DNA from: Ectobius pallidus
Lineage: Eukaryota > Arthropoda > Insecta > Blattodea > Ectobiidae
DNA length: 64,000 nt
Assembly (NCBI GenBank): GCA_964059195.1
Contig: CAXKWD010000004.1
Coordinates: 119,570,043 to 119,634,042, forward strand
Reading direction: 5' to 3'
How positions within the stretch are numbered: the first letter of the stretch is position 1; each line of letters starts with the position of its first letter. The translations under genes and the position numbers were made by a program. Positions 11,029-22,538 of the stretch are shown here, piece by piece. A model generated the notes under the pieces. It did no database searches, was not told the origin of the DNA, and saw nothing but the letters and a program-made list of their open reading frames with translations.

Positions 11029-13353
11029 GTAAGTACAACTTTCTAAGACTTTAGAATAAAAGTCACCATTTAAATTGATGGGGGCCTTTATATGTTACTC
11101 AGACACCTTACCCATTGTCTCTTAAAATTGAGAAAAATTATTTAATGACTGATGGTGTAGGGGAGAGTGATGGTCTTTAAATGGAGGTGAAATATGCATT
11201 GGTTTTATGGGGCTTTACATTGGTTCTTAGAAAAGTTGATTGCTACAAGGGGTGACAGTTTTCACTTTACAATACTGGTTGACCCAAACATCTTGACTTT
11301 GTTGGGGTCTGTTTACTTAGATGCTTACAGGTGGTTTTGCAGTATGGAAAAAAAAATCCCTTTACATCTTTAAGGACTGTCTTGTCAAGTAGCTTATTGT
11401 CCAAACCAAATCTCTTAAGTTGTTAGCAAGTTTAAGAATTGTTCCCCTGGTATCTATCATCATATTCATCATATTGCTATTCTTTCTAATTAGAAGTTGG
11501 GGTGCAGTTAGTTCGTTGATAGCTTTCTTTTCTAAGTTGTCAGATGGTTGATGTAGATTTCTTTTTTAGTGGGCTGTAGGATCTAGGATGTACCCAATTT
11601 TTGTCACTGGATTTTATGGCTGTTTGTGTATGCTTCCATCAGTGGAAGTGTCGTGATTCATGAACCTTTTAATGAACTGGGAAAACTTTTACTCTTATAG
11701 ATTGGCAATCATTATTGTTATTTTAATGTCTGTAATTGCTTAGTAGACTACTAGAACCTACCAGAATTAAAGTATTTTGGAATTTTCTGAAGACTAAAAG
11801 ATCTTCGAACATGGCTTGGGCTGGTATTCTCATATAAAGTAGATCAACAGTAGTTTAATAGAAATAAAGTCATGGTGAAAGCACAAGCACTATCGGCCAA
11901 GCATGAGAAAAACTCTGAGCAGCACGAGGAGCGGTACGTGACGTCATACCATGCTACTATTCACTAAGAAAGCAACTGACCATTAACTTCACACTGAAAA
12001 TTTAAACTGCAACGCTACTAACAATATGTAATTACATACCTTATAATTGTGTGGCTAATTCTGAGTCGGATTCAGATGTCTCGTCGTCCTCATCTTTACT
12101 GCTGCTACTGTCATCAAATGGATTTATCACCACAATAGAATCAATCACTTCTTCTACAATTCCATCACATTCCCAATATTGTTTTTCTAAATTTTGCACA
12201 TGTCGACAATAACCATCCCAATCTTCTCTAGACACAGTTGCCATGCCTTCATTTGTTAAAATCTTTAAGGTATCTTTATACGTTTCAAGTGAAAATCTGC
12301 ATTTTTCAAACAGGATTTCTGATTTTTTTTAGAGTGAATTAGATATCATTCAACTAAGTTAATGCAATATTAGTTAACCAAAAAATAATATTATTGTGGT
12401 CTAAAAAAATTATTTTGAAAAATAAATATGCAAATTTTTAAAAAATTCTGGTTTGCTTAAAAGACATGCAAACTATGTGTAAAAATTATGCGATGATTCC
12501 TCATAATGTAGGTTAGATCCTGAACCTAAGTTATTGCTAGCATGCCCTACAATAAATAATAAAAAAAAAATTCTTAGAACTTTGAGAAAAGGGGAATTGA
12601 AGTTTACGGATACTTTTAAAACTTAATATTCTTATTTGGAACTTTCAAAATGCCCCTGCAGCATAGGAACTTGATATTGGACTGCCATCTATTAGAGGAA
12701 GGCAGTACTACATCCTCAGCAGCTATGAAAAATATTACAGCTAGAATGGAAAGGGAATTTTAAAAAGATCAGACAGAATATGAAGAAGAATGCCATTACC
12801 TTTTCAGGCCAAGAAGGCTTGCGCCAACCCTTTAAATGGTGATTTAAATACATTTATGACCTATTAACCCAAACAAATTTAACATTTTCTGAAAATAGAG
12901 ACTTCAATCTTTTATTCTAATATAATTAATTTTTTTTGGAAATTTGTAAAAAATTTACATTTCAAACGTATATAGATACCTTAAGCGCGTTAATGACATT
13001 TCCCCCAACACATTGTTTTCTCAAACGTAAGTTTTAACCTTTTTCCAAGCTAATTCTTTAGCAATAAGTTCGCACATACAGGGAGGTAAGCGAAACTTAC
13101 ACAACTTGTGCTCTGAGCACCTCGTTTATCTTTAATAACTCTTTCATGGCTAATTAAGGCCACCCTAACTATGTGTTTATAATTGATAACTTCTTAGTGG
13201 TGTACTTCTTTTATTGGTTTTATATAATCTTCTTCCACACATTAAAGAATGTACCTTAGCCTACTACCAGAGTAAGGTGCTGAAGTGAAATGTAACTTAT
13301 TGAATAAAAGAAAAATGCTTAGTTTGAATATACTAACAGTTATTTATTTATAG
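11029..13353 (+). other. RPTP intron
   Basis: A canonical GTAAGT to TAG intron of 2.3 kb. Apart from a possible transposase C-terminal fossil at 12041-12244 (minus), I recognise nothing in it. Confidence 0.7.
12041..12244 (-). pseudogene. Possible pogo/Tigger-like transposase C-terminal fossil
   Basis: The 67-codon frame has a pattern of REDWDGYCRHVQNLEKQYWE followed by an acidic Ser/Asp/Glu-rich tail. This resembles the extreme C-terminus of insect DDE-type (pogo/jerky-like) transposases, where a W-x-x-x-x-x-H helix is followed by an acidic tail. No catalytic domain is seen around it. The frame is short, so chance or another gene remnant cannot be excluded. Confidence 0.35.
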
Positions 13354-13488
13354 GGTTACAAATCGCCAAGATTTTACATAGCTACACAAGGACCTAAACC
13401 TAACACAATAACAGATTTCTGGAGAATGGTCTGGCAGGAAAATGTACAAGTGATTGCAATGCTGGCAAATATCACTGAAAATGGAAAG
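13354..13488 (+). CDS. Ptp69D: RPTP exon: D1, TQGP and DFWRMVW segment
   Basis: Forty-five codons in phase 0 on both sides, with acceptor TTATAG and donor GTATGT. The translation contains IATQGPKPNTITDFWRMVWQ and then VIAML, standard motifs of the PTP core (TQGPL-like, FW-MVW and VMLT-like). It continues directly from YINANYVH of the previous exon and into the KCEQYWP exon. Confidence 0.92.
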
Positions 13489-13944
13489 GTATGTGAGATT
13501 TATAGTTAATATTGGCCAATCTCGCAGCAATAGTGTGACAATTAATGAAACATAAATGTAAAAGTATGTACCCTTGTTATATTTTAACCCCTCAGGTTGG
13601 ATGTTTAACTGCTATTACCATCTCTATAATGGTGGTAAAAAATAAATATGCCCAGTGTTCAGATAGAAAGTCAAAACTGTTCACTTTAAGGAATTTTCAG
13701 AAAAAAAAATTGTTTGTGTTTGTCTGCATCTGTCTATGTTCTTGTAACTTATGTTTATTTATTAGTCTGTTCTTCTCTCTGGACATGTGTCTGTGAAAAG
13801 TGTATTTTGAAAATGAAAAAATGCATTAAAACGAATGTTCCTGATGACAAAATTGTGAGACAAAACTGACTAAAATAGATTATTTCTACAATTAAAATTT
13901 GATTTACTGTAATTTGGCTTTGAAGCATAGTATTTTTGTTACAG

Positions 13945-14085
13945 AAAAAATGTGAACAATATTGGCCAGATTACAGTGAGGAACTGAGTTATGGGACTGT
14001 TACTGTCATGAACACTTCAGAAGAGATATATGCTCATTATACTTTCCGACTACTCAACATAACAGTTGCAGAGGAAACAAGGAAG
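13945..14085 (+). CDS. Ptp69D: RPTP exon: D1, KCEQYWP segment
   Basis: Forty-seven codons, phase 0 at both ends, with acceptor TTACAG and donor GTACAG. The translation begins KKCEQYWPDYSEELSYGTVT and proceeds through the beta-strand region to NITVAEETRK. The KC-x-x-YWP motif is diagnostic for classical tyrosine phosphatases. The open frame reads through the donor, but homology ends at the donor. Confidence 0.92.
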
Positions 14086-14607
14086 GTACAGATTCAATGT
14101 TTATTTTCTAAAATCTGCCATGAAATCTGAGAAAAGGGAATATCACTTCAATGATAGAACAATCAGGAAAAGGGACCTAGATAGTTATGACTTGAGCCTA
14201 CAAATCAATCTTTGTATTTAATTTCCATTGAAACTGGCAACTTTCCTCATAAAACTATCTTATTCTTTCCTATGCTGAAGTGAAAAATTTAAATGTCTTG
14301 AATATCGGTAATACCAGTACTTATCGAGTAAAGCATAGTTAAAGTTTAGGAACCTTTTCTTCTGAGAAATGCATTCACTTGGGACAATTATGATATTTGA
14401 ATGTTTTGTCTGTTTCTACTGATGGAATAAGATCTTAAAATCTGCCCACTTATAATACTTGCAGCCTTTTTAATATAATATGCCTAAGAGTTTTAATAGT
14501 TGTAGATTCCATGACTTCACTCTTCCTATGAAGAAAAGTCAGAATTAAAGTGTCTTAATAAAAATATTTATAAACCACTTTTCTTATAATCTGTATTGTC
14601 TTAAAAG

Positions 14608-14735
14608 GTTCATCAGTTCCATTTTACTTCGTGGCCTGATCATGGAGTTCCCAGATATACCCAGTCTTTGGCATCATTTCTCAAGAAGCTACTGGCTACG
14701 CCTTCTGGTAGGGGACCAGTAGTTGTACACTGCAG
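14608..14735 (+). CDS. Ptp69D: RPTP exon: D1, WPD loop
   Basis: The exon has 42 codons plus AG. It encodes VHQFHFTSWPDHGVPRYTQS with an intact WPD general-acid loop, then a helix, and ends in GPVVVHC. The last codon (Ser of the signature loop) is split by the intron, so the catalytic Cys is encoded here and the rest of the P-loop lies in the exon 4.65 kb downstream. Donor GTATAA is weak but canonical in its GT. Confidence 0.92.
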
Positions 14736-15241
14736 GTATAAGAATCTTATTTTGTATGTTTTCCTGTTAGTGGTTGAACCAATCATTAACCTCCTCATAC
14801 CTATGGTATAAGAAGCATTGAATTCTAACCTGAAATCTGATGCTGAGATTTCATGAAAAGTACCTTATGTGAGGTTCTCTGAGATATATAAATCTAATTT
14901 GAACACTTGCATGGACTTTTTCTAAGCTTGCACTATTTGATTCTCTCACTTTATAGCTATTCATCAGTCCCAAGACATCACTTTTTTATAAAGCTGCTTG
15001 GCTAACTGACTCACTAGTTCATTAATCTTTGCCCACTTCCAGATGAGCTAGAAACTTTAAATTTGGCACACTTATAGCTTTTAGCCTGTAACCAACGAGA
15101 TAATTTCAAAAATTTCAATTTTATAATTTTTACCCCTAAAAAAAACCTTCAAAATGGTGGATGCAGCTTTAAAATCTCTGCTCAGTTCTCATGACAACAA
15201 TACTACCTACAGTGTTAACATAGGGCTTTGGAAGTTGCAAT
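14736..15241 (+). other. RPTP intron, repeat-like sequence
   Basis: Non-coding sequence. The stretch about 14995-15080 (CCCACTTCCAGATGAGCTA core) recurs at 16355-16400 (CCCATTTCCAGATGAGCTA), on the other side of the TIR element, so an older interspersed repeat may flank it. Confidence 0.4.
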
Positions 15242-16133
15242 ATCATGCTCACACTTTATCTTGAGCCGAAAAAATGCGGGGGTGAGGGGAGCTGATATTG
15301 CATGCAGTATAAGAGACTGACTATTGCAGAAGGCAGTGACCGTTGCTTCTGAAGGGTTGCCAATTACCAGAAAATATAACGTGTGTAGTTTTATGCTAAT
15401 ATAGGCCCTACAATGGAACTAACTGTAGGCCTAATTTGTAGCACTTTCAACTCTCACTATCAAACTAAAGATTTTATATTGATTCAGATATTATAGTAGA
15501 ATATATCGCTGGAGAAATGAATAAAGTAATATATTTAGGCCTATTTAGACAGTTTCTCTCCCAGTGTTCAGAATATAGAAAATCGGTTTAAAAGTCGTAG
15601 CATTTTACATGTAGGCCTACTTGAATGCGCACTTTCACATGCCTGAATTGATGTACCGGTAATTTAACTAAATATCTTTCGGGAAAGTTTGTAGGTAATT
15701 AATACAACACATTTAATACAACGAAATAATAAAACTTGACTTGTTCTTTTCTTCAACGACAGATTCAGCTTAAAACACATTAAATTGCTTTACCTTCCAT
15801 TTCATTTATTTGGTTTATTATTTCGCTATGTCCGATACTTCTTAGTTTAAAGAATCTTTATTTTTAACTTCGTTGTCACTTATATCGACCATTTCCACAA
15901 CACCAGTACTGTTCTTCTAATATACATGGATTTATTCTGTCATTTTCAGAATAATATGATGTAAACAAATAAAAAAAAATTGATAGTAGCTCAAGAATGC
16001 CACAAAGGGAAGTTTTTGGGTATGGCAATACTGGGGACGGGTCGCAATCTTCATTTTTTCGAGCGAGGCCTTCTTTATATGGACTGTTTTCAGCATTATG
16101 GAGTGTTTGGCTCAAGATAAAGTGTGCGAATAA
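15242..16133. mobile_element. TIR element, non-autonomous (copy A)
   Basis: The unit of about 890 bp has inverted ends: ACACTTTATCTTGAGCC on the left near 15250 and its complement at 16109-16126. It is inverted and largely collinear with the split copy at 54624-55338 plus 60066-60223, which fixes the boundaries to within a few bases. The interior holds only broken frames. Superfamily cannot be assigned from the termini alone, and a target duplication is not obvious. Confidence 0.75.
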
Positions 16134-16139
16134 TACACT

Positions 16140-16312
16140 ATAATTCCCATAAACTGAGCAAGGTGGCTGAGATGGTAACGTCTTGGACTCGCATTCGGGA
16201 GGTCCCAGGTTCAAATCCTGTAGTTGGCCAATTTGACATGGCCAGTCGTAAAGGCAAATGCCCAATTGGATACTTACATACCACAAATCATCCTCGCTAT
16301 TTCATCCTTTTC
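16140..16312 (+). mobile_element. tRNA-derived SINE, best copy
   Basis: The tRNA-like head has an A box around GGTGGCTGAGATGG (16160) and an almost perfect B box GGTTCAAATCC (16209), with GACTCGCATTCGGGAGGTCC between them. Downstream is a family-specific body containing GGCCAATTTGACATGG. The same order occurs at 2214-2350 and 848-925. A functional tRNA is unlikely because the 3' acceptor strand does not pair with the 5' end, and the body is shared with the other copies. Confidence 0.75.
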
Positions 16313-17585
16313 TAATAGTTTAAATTTATTCCATAAAATACACCATTAATGTTTACCCATTTCCAGATGAGCTATAAACCTGAGATTTGGCAGACTAACC
16401 ATTCACCATTGCAGAAATATGTAGGTTGTATTGTGTTCTTTGTGAACATATTTTAGCTTTTACTCTGCTTACATACATCATGTTTCAAAGGATGTGCTCA
16501 CTCTGAGCTCAGAGTATAGGGGCCTCTGAGGAAGATTTCATTACCAAAGATCAATATAATTTAGTTATGCTTATTTTCTGTTAGAGGACAGATGACAAGC
16601 CTGATGGTCAGCTAGAGGAAACTAAGATATTACTACAATTTGAAAGGGCTGGGGATTTTGGTCCAGAAACTCTTATTTAGACTTGAGTTCTTTCGTGTGC
16701 CATAAATCTACGACTTGGGACCCATCAGACTGTAGTCCCTCTCTGAGAATGCCCAGAATGTTTACATCCTGAAAATCCATTGACTGAGGCCAGCTCTGAA
16801 CCCACAACATGATCTAGAGGCTGGATTCCCATGTCTGCAGCGGTGCAGTCATCACATGTTTTATTTAGGCAAATAAAGTTAAACTTGAAACAGTAAGAAG
16901 TTTCACTTATAAAACAATGATTTATTCTTTCTTATACTGTAATACCAAATAATCCTATTTATAGGTTCTGTAGGTTCTACATTTTCAGTTTACTTCTTCT
17001 AAACAAATTCTTTCTCTACCAGAATGATCAACAATAGGCCTGATAATTATGTAAGTTAGGTAACTTAGATTTCTTTATAAGAAGGCTATTCATTTCCCTT
17101 GTGTTTGTTTTATTTTAGTATTAGTTTTGAAACTGAGATTTTCAAGATTTTTATGTGACTTAGGAACATGGAGAACCTCCAGTTAATGGCACATGCATTA
17201 ACTGTAATATTGAATAGGCCTACATTTCTCTCAGCTTATTTCACAAGGTTTATTTTGAAATGTGAAGATTTCCTTAAGTATTTTACTTTATTTACACATA
17301 GTTTTATTTTAGTAGGCCTACTTTCCAGAAAACTTAAATCATCTTGATCCTGATTTTTTTTTTACTGCCATTTACTTCACACTTCTAAACTTACCTTTGT
17401 CCCTGAAAGGATCTTCAGGTTTTGAAAGTGAAGACTCGGGTTTTGAAAGTGAAGACAGAAATTTCTGGAAAAACTGTGTAGGCCTAAATAGGAATTTATG
17501 TAAGCTTATGGAGGTCAACTATTAGATTACAGTTATGGACAGAGCTTATATCAATACCAGTTATTACTGGATAACTCTGATTGAT
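16313..17585 (+). other. RPTP intron, nothing recognised
   Basis: Apart from the short repeat noted near 16355, this is non-coding intronic sequence with frequent TAGGCCT-type motifs. No transposase or RT similarity was noticed. Confidence 0.4.
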
Positions 17586-19200
17586 CAGTAGCGGCTCGTG
17601 GCTCAAAACGAGAGTGTGCTGCAAATACCATTTCATACAGCAAACTTAAAATATTTAATAAATTAGTAGGCTTACTTACATAATTACCAGGGCCCATATT
17701 CTGATGACCTAAAATTGTTTGAAAAATTACCTATAAAATGACCCTAAATTTTAAAGAAAATGACTTAATAATTATAAAAAATGACCTAAAAACTGACATT
17801 TTATTTATAAAAAATATTATTGTTCACACAAAGTTATAGACTAGTTTGTGCATAATTGTAAAAACAGTAATGTTGTGAATGTTCTTTCCTCACGGAAATT
17901 TATACTGGCACTGAGGCACTGGTGAGTCAAAATTTGGCACATCCTATTGTGGTCTGCCGGATTATATTGTTGTTTATTGAGGGCAAACAGTAGTTTGCAC
18001 TCTCAGATCCAAGCAGGTGGCAGACTCTGGTGCCAAGTCAATCTAATAACAATAGTAATATAATACAAAATTTTGGGGTTTTTTTTATTCTCACTTCCGG
18101 CTGAGACATGTCAACACATTAACGCCGAATTTTTCCTTCTTCCATTAAACAAACAACACTTCAAAGACACCGCCGCTAGCGACGAAAAAAAAGTTAATAC
18201 ACTCAATGTAAATACATGAAAATGACTAAATAAGGAAGCAAATGACACGAAAATGACAAAATAATGACCTAAAATTGAAATAAATGCCCTAAAAATATAA
18301 AATTGCATAAAATGATAAAAAATGACCTAACAAAAATGCATTTCTATAATCTAGAGGCCATGATTAGGATTTATTTACAAGTTGGCAATGTCTATGCAAC
18401 ATCAATAAAAAGATGACATGTCATTAAAATCCGGGCCCTGATAAAATACTGTCTCAGAGTGAAGTCCATGCGACGTTCCTTCTTACTACAGAAATTATCA
18501 ATGACTTTCGTGTTGAATCCATCCATGTTTGCAACTATCTTTTTCTCTATGGAAAGCATTGCAAGAGCTGTTCTTGTGACAAGGTATTCCTCAGGAATGT
18601 CTTTATCCTCTTCAGGGTAGAAAAGCATCTTTCTGGTTCTGCTGTGGTCATAGGATTGGTGATTATAATCCTGAGAAGCTTTGTTATTTCGGAGAACGTT
18701 CCTACCAAATTGTTTTTAATTATAAGCTCGAGTAGTGGAACAGCTCCATGAATAATGCTTTTAGTGGCTAAAACCAGAACTACAGTTTCATCTATATTCC
18801 AGCAGATGTCGCAAGTGTCGTTTGGTGTCAGCGAGATCACAGCGCGCCAGTGAGATGTGAAGAAACCTCAAAATCTTGTGAATGCAATTCAACGGCAGCC
18901 CATTCTTCAGCTTACACATCACAAAGTCAAGCGTAAGCATGATGTCACACCCTACGAAAGATGAGCTGCTTGCCAGATGCATTCACGAGGCGGAAAAGAT
19001 AATATTCACATTACCGATTTCCATTCTCCAACGTAACAGCCAAGTTCAAAATCTAAGTAAAAGAAAATATAGTATAGCGTTTGAAAATAACATTATACGA
19101 CGAGCGGAAAACAAGCTGTGTGCTGTAGCACTGCAGCACTATAGGAGAAACCGCCACTGTGATTGATGACATTTTTTTGAGTTGAAGATAAATTTCCACC
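17586..19200 (-). mobile_element. Degenerate hAT element
   Basis: The left boundary near 17590 reads CAGTAGCGGCTCGTGG, close to hAT-type ends that begin CAGTGGCG. Inside lie an A/T-rich block with repeated AATGACCTAAAA motifs (17695-18340, possibly a second nested element) and a minus-strand transposase fossil at 18392-18990. I could not identify the opposite end, so the right limit is approximate. Confidence 0.5.
18392..18990 (-). pseudogene. hAT transposase C-terminus (dimerisation domain) fossil
   Basis: On the minus strand the frame reads a LATKSIIHGAVPLLE-like helix, then TNPMTTAEPERCFSTLKRIK, the hallmark of the hAT C-terminal dimerisation region (S-AE--FS-LK-I-). After a frameshift near 18600 it continues with TALAMLSIEKKI. 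The upstream part of the transposase is missing or scrambled. It resembles the ZMYM1-like hAT group. The fragment cannot be active. Confidence 0.75.
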
Positions 19201-19389
19201 CATTGTAATTCTGTGCAATCCCATGCCAACTTGCTGGGAGGACTGGTTGGTGTCCGTTGTACTCAGACTCCAAGTCTATGATTTGTCTCTATCACAGTGA
19301 TCCAGCAACATATGTTAATATCATTCACATTGATGAAGGTCAAAAGTGTGTTTACTTTTTTTAATGCCGATTCAAATGTTTCTCTGTAG

Positions 19390-19525
19390 TGCTGGTGTAG
19401 GGAGAACTGGGACCATTATATTGGCTGATATTTGTCTACGCATGGCGGCAGCTGAGGGCTGTGTTGATGTATGGAGATTTCAGCAACAGATCAGAGAGCA
19501 GAGAGCTAATTTGGTGGATAATGAG
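19390..19525 (+). CDS. Ptp69D: RPTP exon: D1, rest of catalytic P-loop
   Basis: The acceptor is TGTAG at 19385-19389 and the donor GTAAAT at 19526. The first base completes the Ser codon, giving the signature HCSAGVGRTGT across the junction, with catalytic Cys and Arg present. The exon continues with ILADICLRMAAAEGCVDVW and QQIREQRANLVDNE. The open frame runs on to a stop at 19582, but homology requires splicing at 19525 because the next exon starts with the conserved DQY of the Q-loop. The wording after the P-loop is what suggests Ptp69D. Confidence 0.92.
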
Positions 19526-19829
19526 GTAAATAAATACAACATGTTCTTGCAAGGAAGATTCATTTACTTTGATGACTATTAAAGAATGGTTTTGAACTAC
19601 TGTTTAGGCCTATAACTGCCACCAGTGTGCTGTGAATTTGTCATACAGTTTTTTCTTTATTTCTTTCTTTCTTTTACATAAATACATGGTACATTTTGAG
19701 ATCGGTGCACTCCATGTATTGTTTTATTCCTAAGTCTACTTCTTGCAAGCATTTTTGTTTCAGTGCTTAATAACTTCATATTTAGATATTTCATATTTAG
19801 ATGAAGTTATTTAGGAGAAAATTCCTCTA

Positions 19830-20400
19830 ACATTGGTACTCAAACCTAAGACCTGAATAGAACTAGCCAGAGTCTGAGGCATGGAACCAGAATCTTTCTC
19901 TGGTTGACTTCTCTCCAAAATCCATACAGCAGTATGAGGCATACTGAGTTAAAGATTTTGTGACCTGTTTCCCACTGTTTATTGTACAGTGCCATATAAG
20001 ATATAGATATGTATGCACGCTTCCACAGATTGTTGTTTCTGTTAACATTAGGTGAGACTATTTAGCAGAAAAGTTCCTGTCAAGTTATTTCTGTTAAGGA
20101 TAGCTCAAATTGTTCTCACTGTTTAAGTTCTATAGCCCCTATGACCAAGATTTTACCTACAGTTAGCAGATATTAATTTAAAGCCATTTAATATTACAAG
20201 TCTTGAGCATTTAACCAGTGTTCTGAAAAGCAAATAATATCAACATAGATATATAAGCTTTCATGAACCACAGATTATTGTCTCTGTTGGACATTACATA
20301 TATTCTAATATCAACATGTTTTAAGTCAGTGTGTAGCAGTACTTCTAATTCTGTTGTTTTGTTGCTTAAGGACTGGATATTTGAGTGGAGAACTGTCAAG
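19830..20400 (-). pseudogene. Fragment of a LINE endonuclease N-terminus
   Basis: On the minus strand 20211-20399 starts TVLHSNIQSLSNKTTELEVL and continues with TDLKHVDI, closely resembling the first strand and helix of the APE-type endonuclease of CR1/Jockey-group LINEs. Beyond this the frame is lost. The segment 19985-20050 repeats sequence from 20265-20330 (a CCACAGATTGTTGTTTCTGTT-like block), so two fragments may be present. Confidence 0.5.
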
Positions 20401-21479
20401 CTCTCTTAATTGTTTTATTAGTAATTACTAATTATAATGCATGTTTTATGCATTATTGGCCACATAGTGAGATGGGCACATTTTGAACATAAACTTGCTG
20501 TTTCAAAGCTTTTCACTAGTTTTCAGTCTCAAAACTACGACTAATTCCATTATGTATTGTAAAAAAAATCTATATTAATAAAAATGAATTTACAAAAGGG
20601 TTGTTGCCGCATCACTTGAGAACGGCTCGACCAATTTGGCTGATTTTTGTTTCTTTGTGTTCGTTATTGTCAGGACAAGGTTTGTATGAAAGAAAATTTT
20701 TGAAAAATCCACGGGAAAAGTTGGAAATGTGAAATGAGGCACAGTTAGAAAGTTCTGCTATCAATAGTTTACATAACAAAAGTATTGTTTATGGTGTTCA
20801 CATAGAGCTTTGGAAACTATATTATAAAACTGGGCTTTAACAAATTCTGATACTATCGATGTAATTAATACATTTGTGAAAATAATTCTTGAAGAATAAA
20901 ATCCACGAAAATAAAGCAGTCACATAACTTTCTCTACCCTCGATATGGAAAATATCATTTTCACACTTCACATTTTGATGTAGAATAAGCGGTCGTATTG
21001 CAGGGACAAGTTAAGTGTGTGCCAGTGAGTATGCTATATCGAAAGTTGGTAACAAATCCTATCCACTGATACGTCACTCATAGCTGTAGGCTTTGTATTA
21101 GTTGAGAAATAGGCCTAGGGATGTTTATCAGAGGCCCTAAGCATCTAAAAGAAGACAAAATGGGATGGAACATTTTCAGTCCTATGAGCGCAGTATATTA
21201 TGTTCCAGGTTTTTGGGAAGGAAAGTATGAAAGTGATATTGAATTCCTTTTTTACTGCAGCCCCAAAACGGTTGTATGGTAATATGAGAGGGAGAAATAC
21301 AATTTTCTGTCAAGACAATACAATCTTATGTAACCAGAATTTCTTTTTCTTCTTATTTGCACTCCTCCCAGCCATGGTGTCTAGAAGCAATGGAATGCAA
21401 CATCCGACATCCTCTATGAGCCATAAAAAGCTATATCTAGCGTTTTCTGAGGGAATAGTCTGAGCGCCATATGTCGTTC
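20401..21479 (+). other. RPTP intron with an interspersed repeat piece
   Basis: The stretch 20560-20720 (GAGAACGGCTCGACCAATTT core) looks like a widespread class of arthropod interspersed repeat, but I cannot assign its class. The remainder shows no coding features. Confidence 0.35.
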
Positions 21480-21590
21480 TTCCTAATTTTGAATTCTACA
21501 TAGATATTATATAAGGACCTAGAGCATACATGGACATTTACTGGTTCGCGAACCACTTGTGGTTCTTGACCTTCCCGCATAAGACACAAG

Positions 21591-22538
21591 ATGGCATTGC
21601 AGACATTTGGTGTACAGAAGGAACTGGAAAACATGCGGGCCAACGAACTTCTCCACACAAAACAAAAGGAGAGTGAAATAACAGCAACAAACATAAATGG
21701 TATGTTAGAGACACTAATTACTGAAAATCAGTCACTCAAAACAATCATCGAGTGTCTCAAAAATGATATTCAGTTGACACAAGAAGATATAGCAAAAAGC
21801 AACTGCTGTATAAATCAAGCACAATTTAGGCCTACTCCAAATAAGTCTCAAGGAACTTGGCATAAGCCCAAAGTGACAATCAATAATAAAAGCCAGACTC
21901 AGAGTCACTCCTGTGTGGAAACCAGAAATCGATATGGTATTTTACAGCAGATTGAAGAGGAAAACCACTACAGTGACAACCCTAACCTCAGACTCAACGA
22001 CAGTTCCTGTCCACCCATAGGCCAACTAGAAAAGGGGAAAGCCATCGTGATTGGTGACTCACTACTAAAACATGCGGGGGAATCATGCAAAAAAGAGGGA
22101 CACAAAGTATTATGTTACCCTGGCATAAGACTCGAAGAACTACTCCACAAGGTAGAAAACCTGCCACTAGAATCTATGAACCCGGAAGTTGTTGTGATCC
22201 ATGCAGGTACCAATAATATACAGAATGGTGTCATGGCCGAAACCATCATGGGGGAAACAATGGACATAGTCGACAATATAAAAAAAAGAACTCCCAATAC
22301 CAAGATCATAGTGAGTAGTATACTACGTCGAAGAGGTGTAAGTGACCGCAGGATTCAACGCATCAACAGCGAACTGGACTGGTTATGTTCTGTGCGTAAT
22401 CTCCTCTATATTGAAGGGAACTGCTGGATCGAGCCACAGGACATAGCACGAGACGGAGTACATCTTAATCAAAGCGGAACATTTAAACTAGGCAAGCTTC
22501 TCTGTGATGCAATTAACTCTTGCAAGCCGGAAAACTAG
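21591..22538 (+). CDS. LINE ORF1 with coiled coil and SGNH/GDSL esterase domain
   Basis: The 315-residue protein has a Lys/Glu-rich heptad region at about residues 5-65 (probable coiled coil). A polar linker follows, then an esterase-like domain from about residue 148. GDS in AIVIGDSLLKHAG (about 152) is the nucleophile block, HAGTNN (about 203) carries the Asn block, and DGVHLNQSG (about 287) supplies the Asp-His pair. This architecture is known for ORF1 of CR1-type LINEs, where the domain is thought to aid membrane or RNP interactions. The start is the first ATG, preceded by a short leader. The 3' end overlaps the start of ORF2 by 19 bp. Confidence 0.82.
   Translation: MALQTFGVQKELENMRANELLHTKQKESEITATNINGMLETLITENQSLKTIIECLKNDIQLTQEDIAKSNCCINQAQFRPTPNKSQGTWHKPKVTINNKSQTQSHSCVETRNRYGILQQIEEENHYSDNPNLRLNDSSCPPIGQLEKGKAIVIGDSLLKHAGESCKKEGHKVLCYPGIRLEELLHKVENLPLESMNPEVVVIHAGTNNIQNGVMAETIMGETMDIVDNIKKRTPNTKIIVSSILRRRGVSDRRIQRINSELDWLCSVRNLLYIEGNCWIEPQDIARDGVHLNQSGTFKLGKLLCDAINSCKPEN

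Noticed and set aside
16150..16225. Possible tRNA gene
   Set aside because: A and B boxes are present, but the acceptor stem does not close and the downstream body recurs in other copies, so it is a SINE.
19390..19582. Phosphatase ending at a stop at 19582 as a one-domain protein
   Set aside because: The donor GTAAAT at 19526 and the phase-matched DQY exon at 27173 explain the rest of D1; read-through would cut the last helix. A short isoform by intron retention cannot be excluded.
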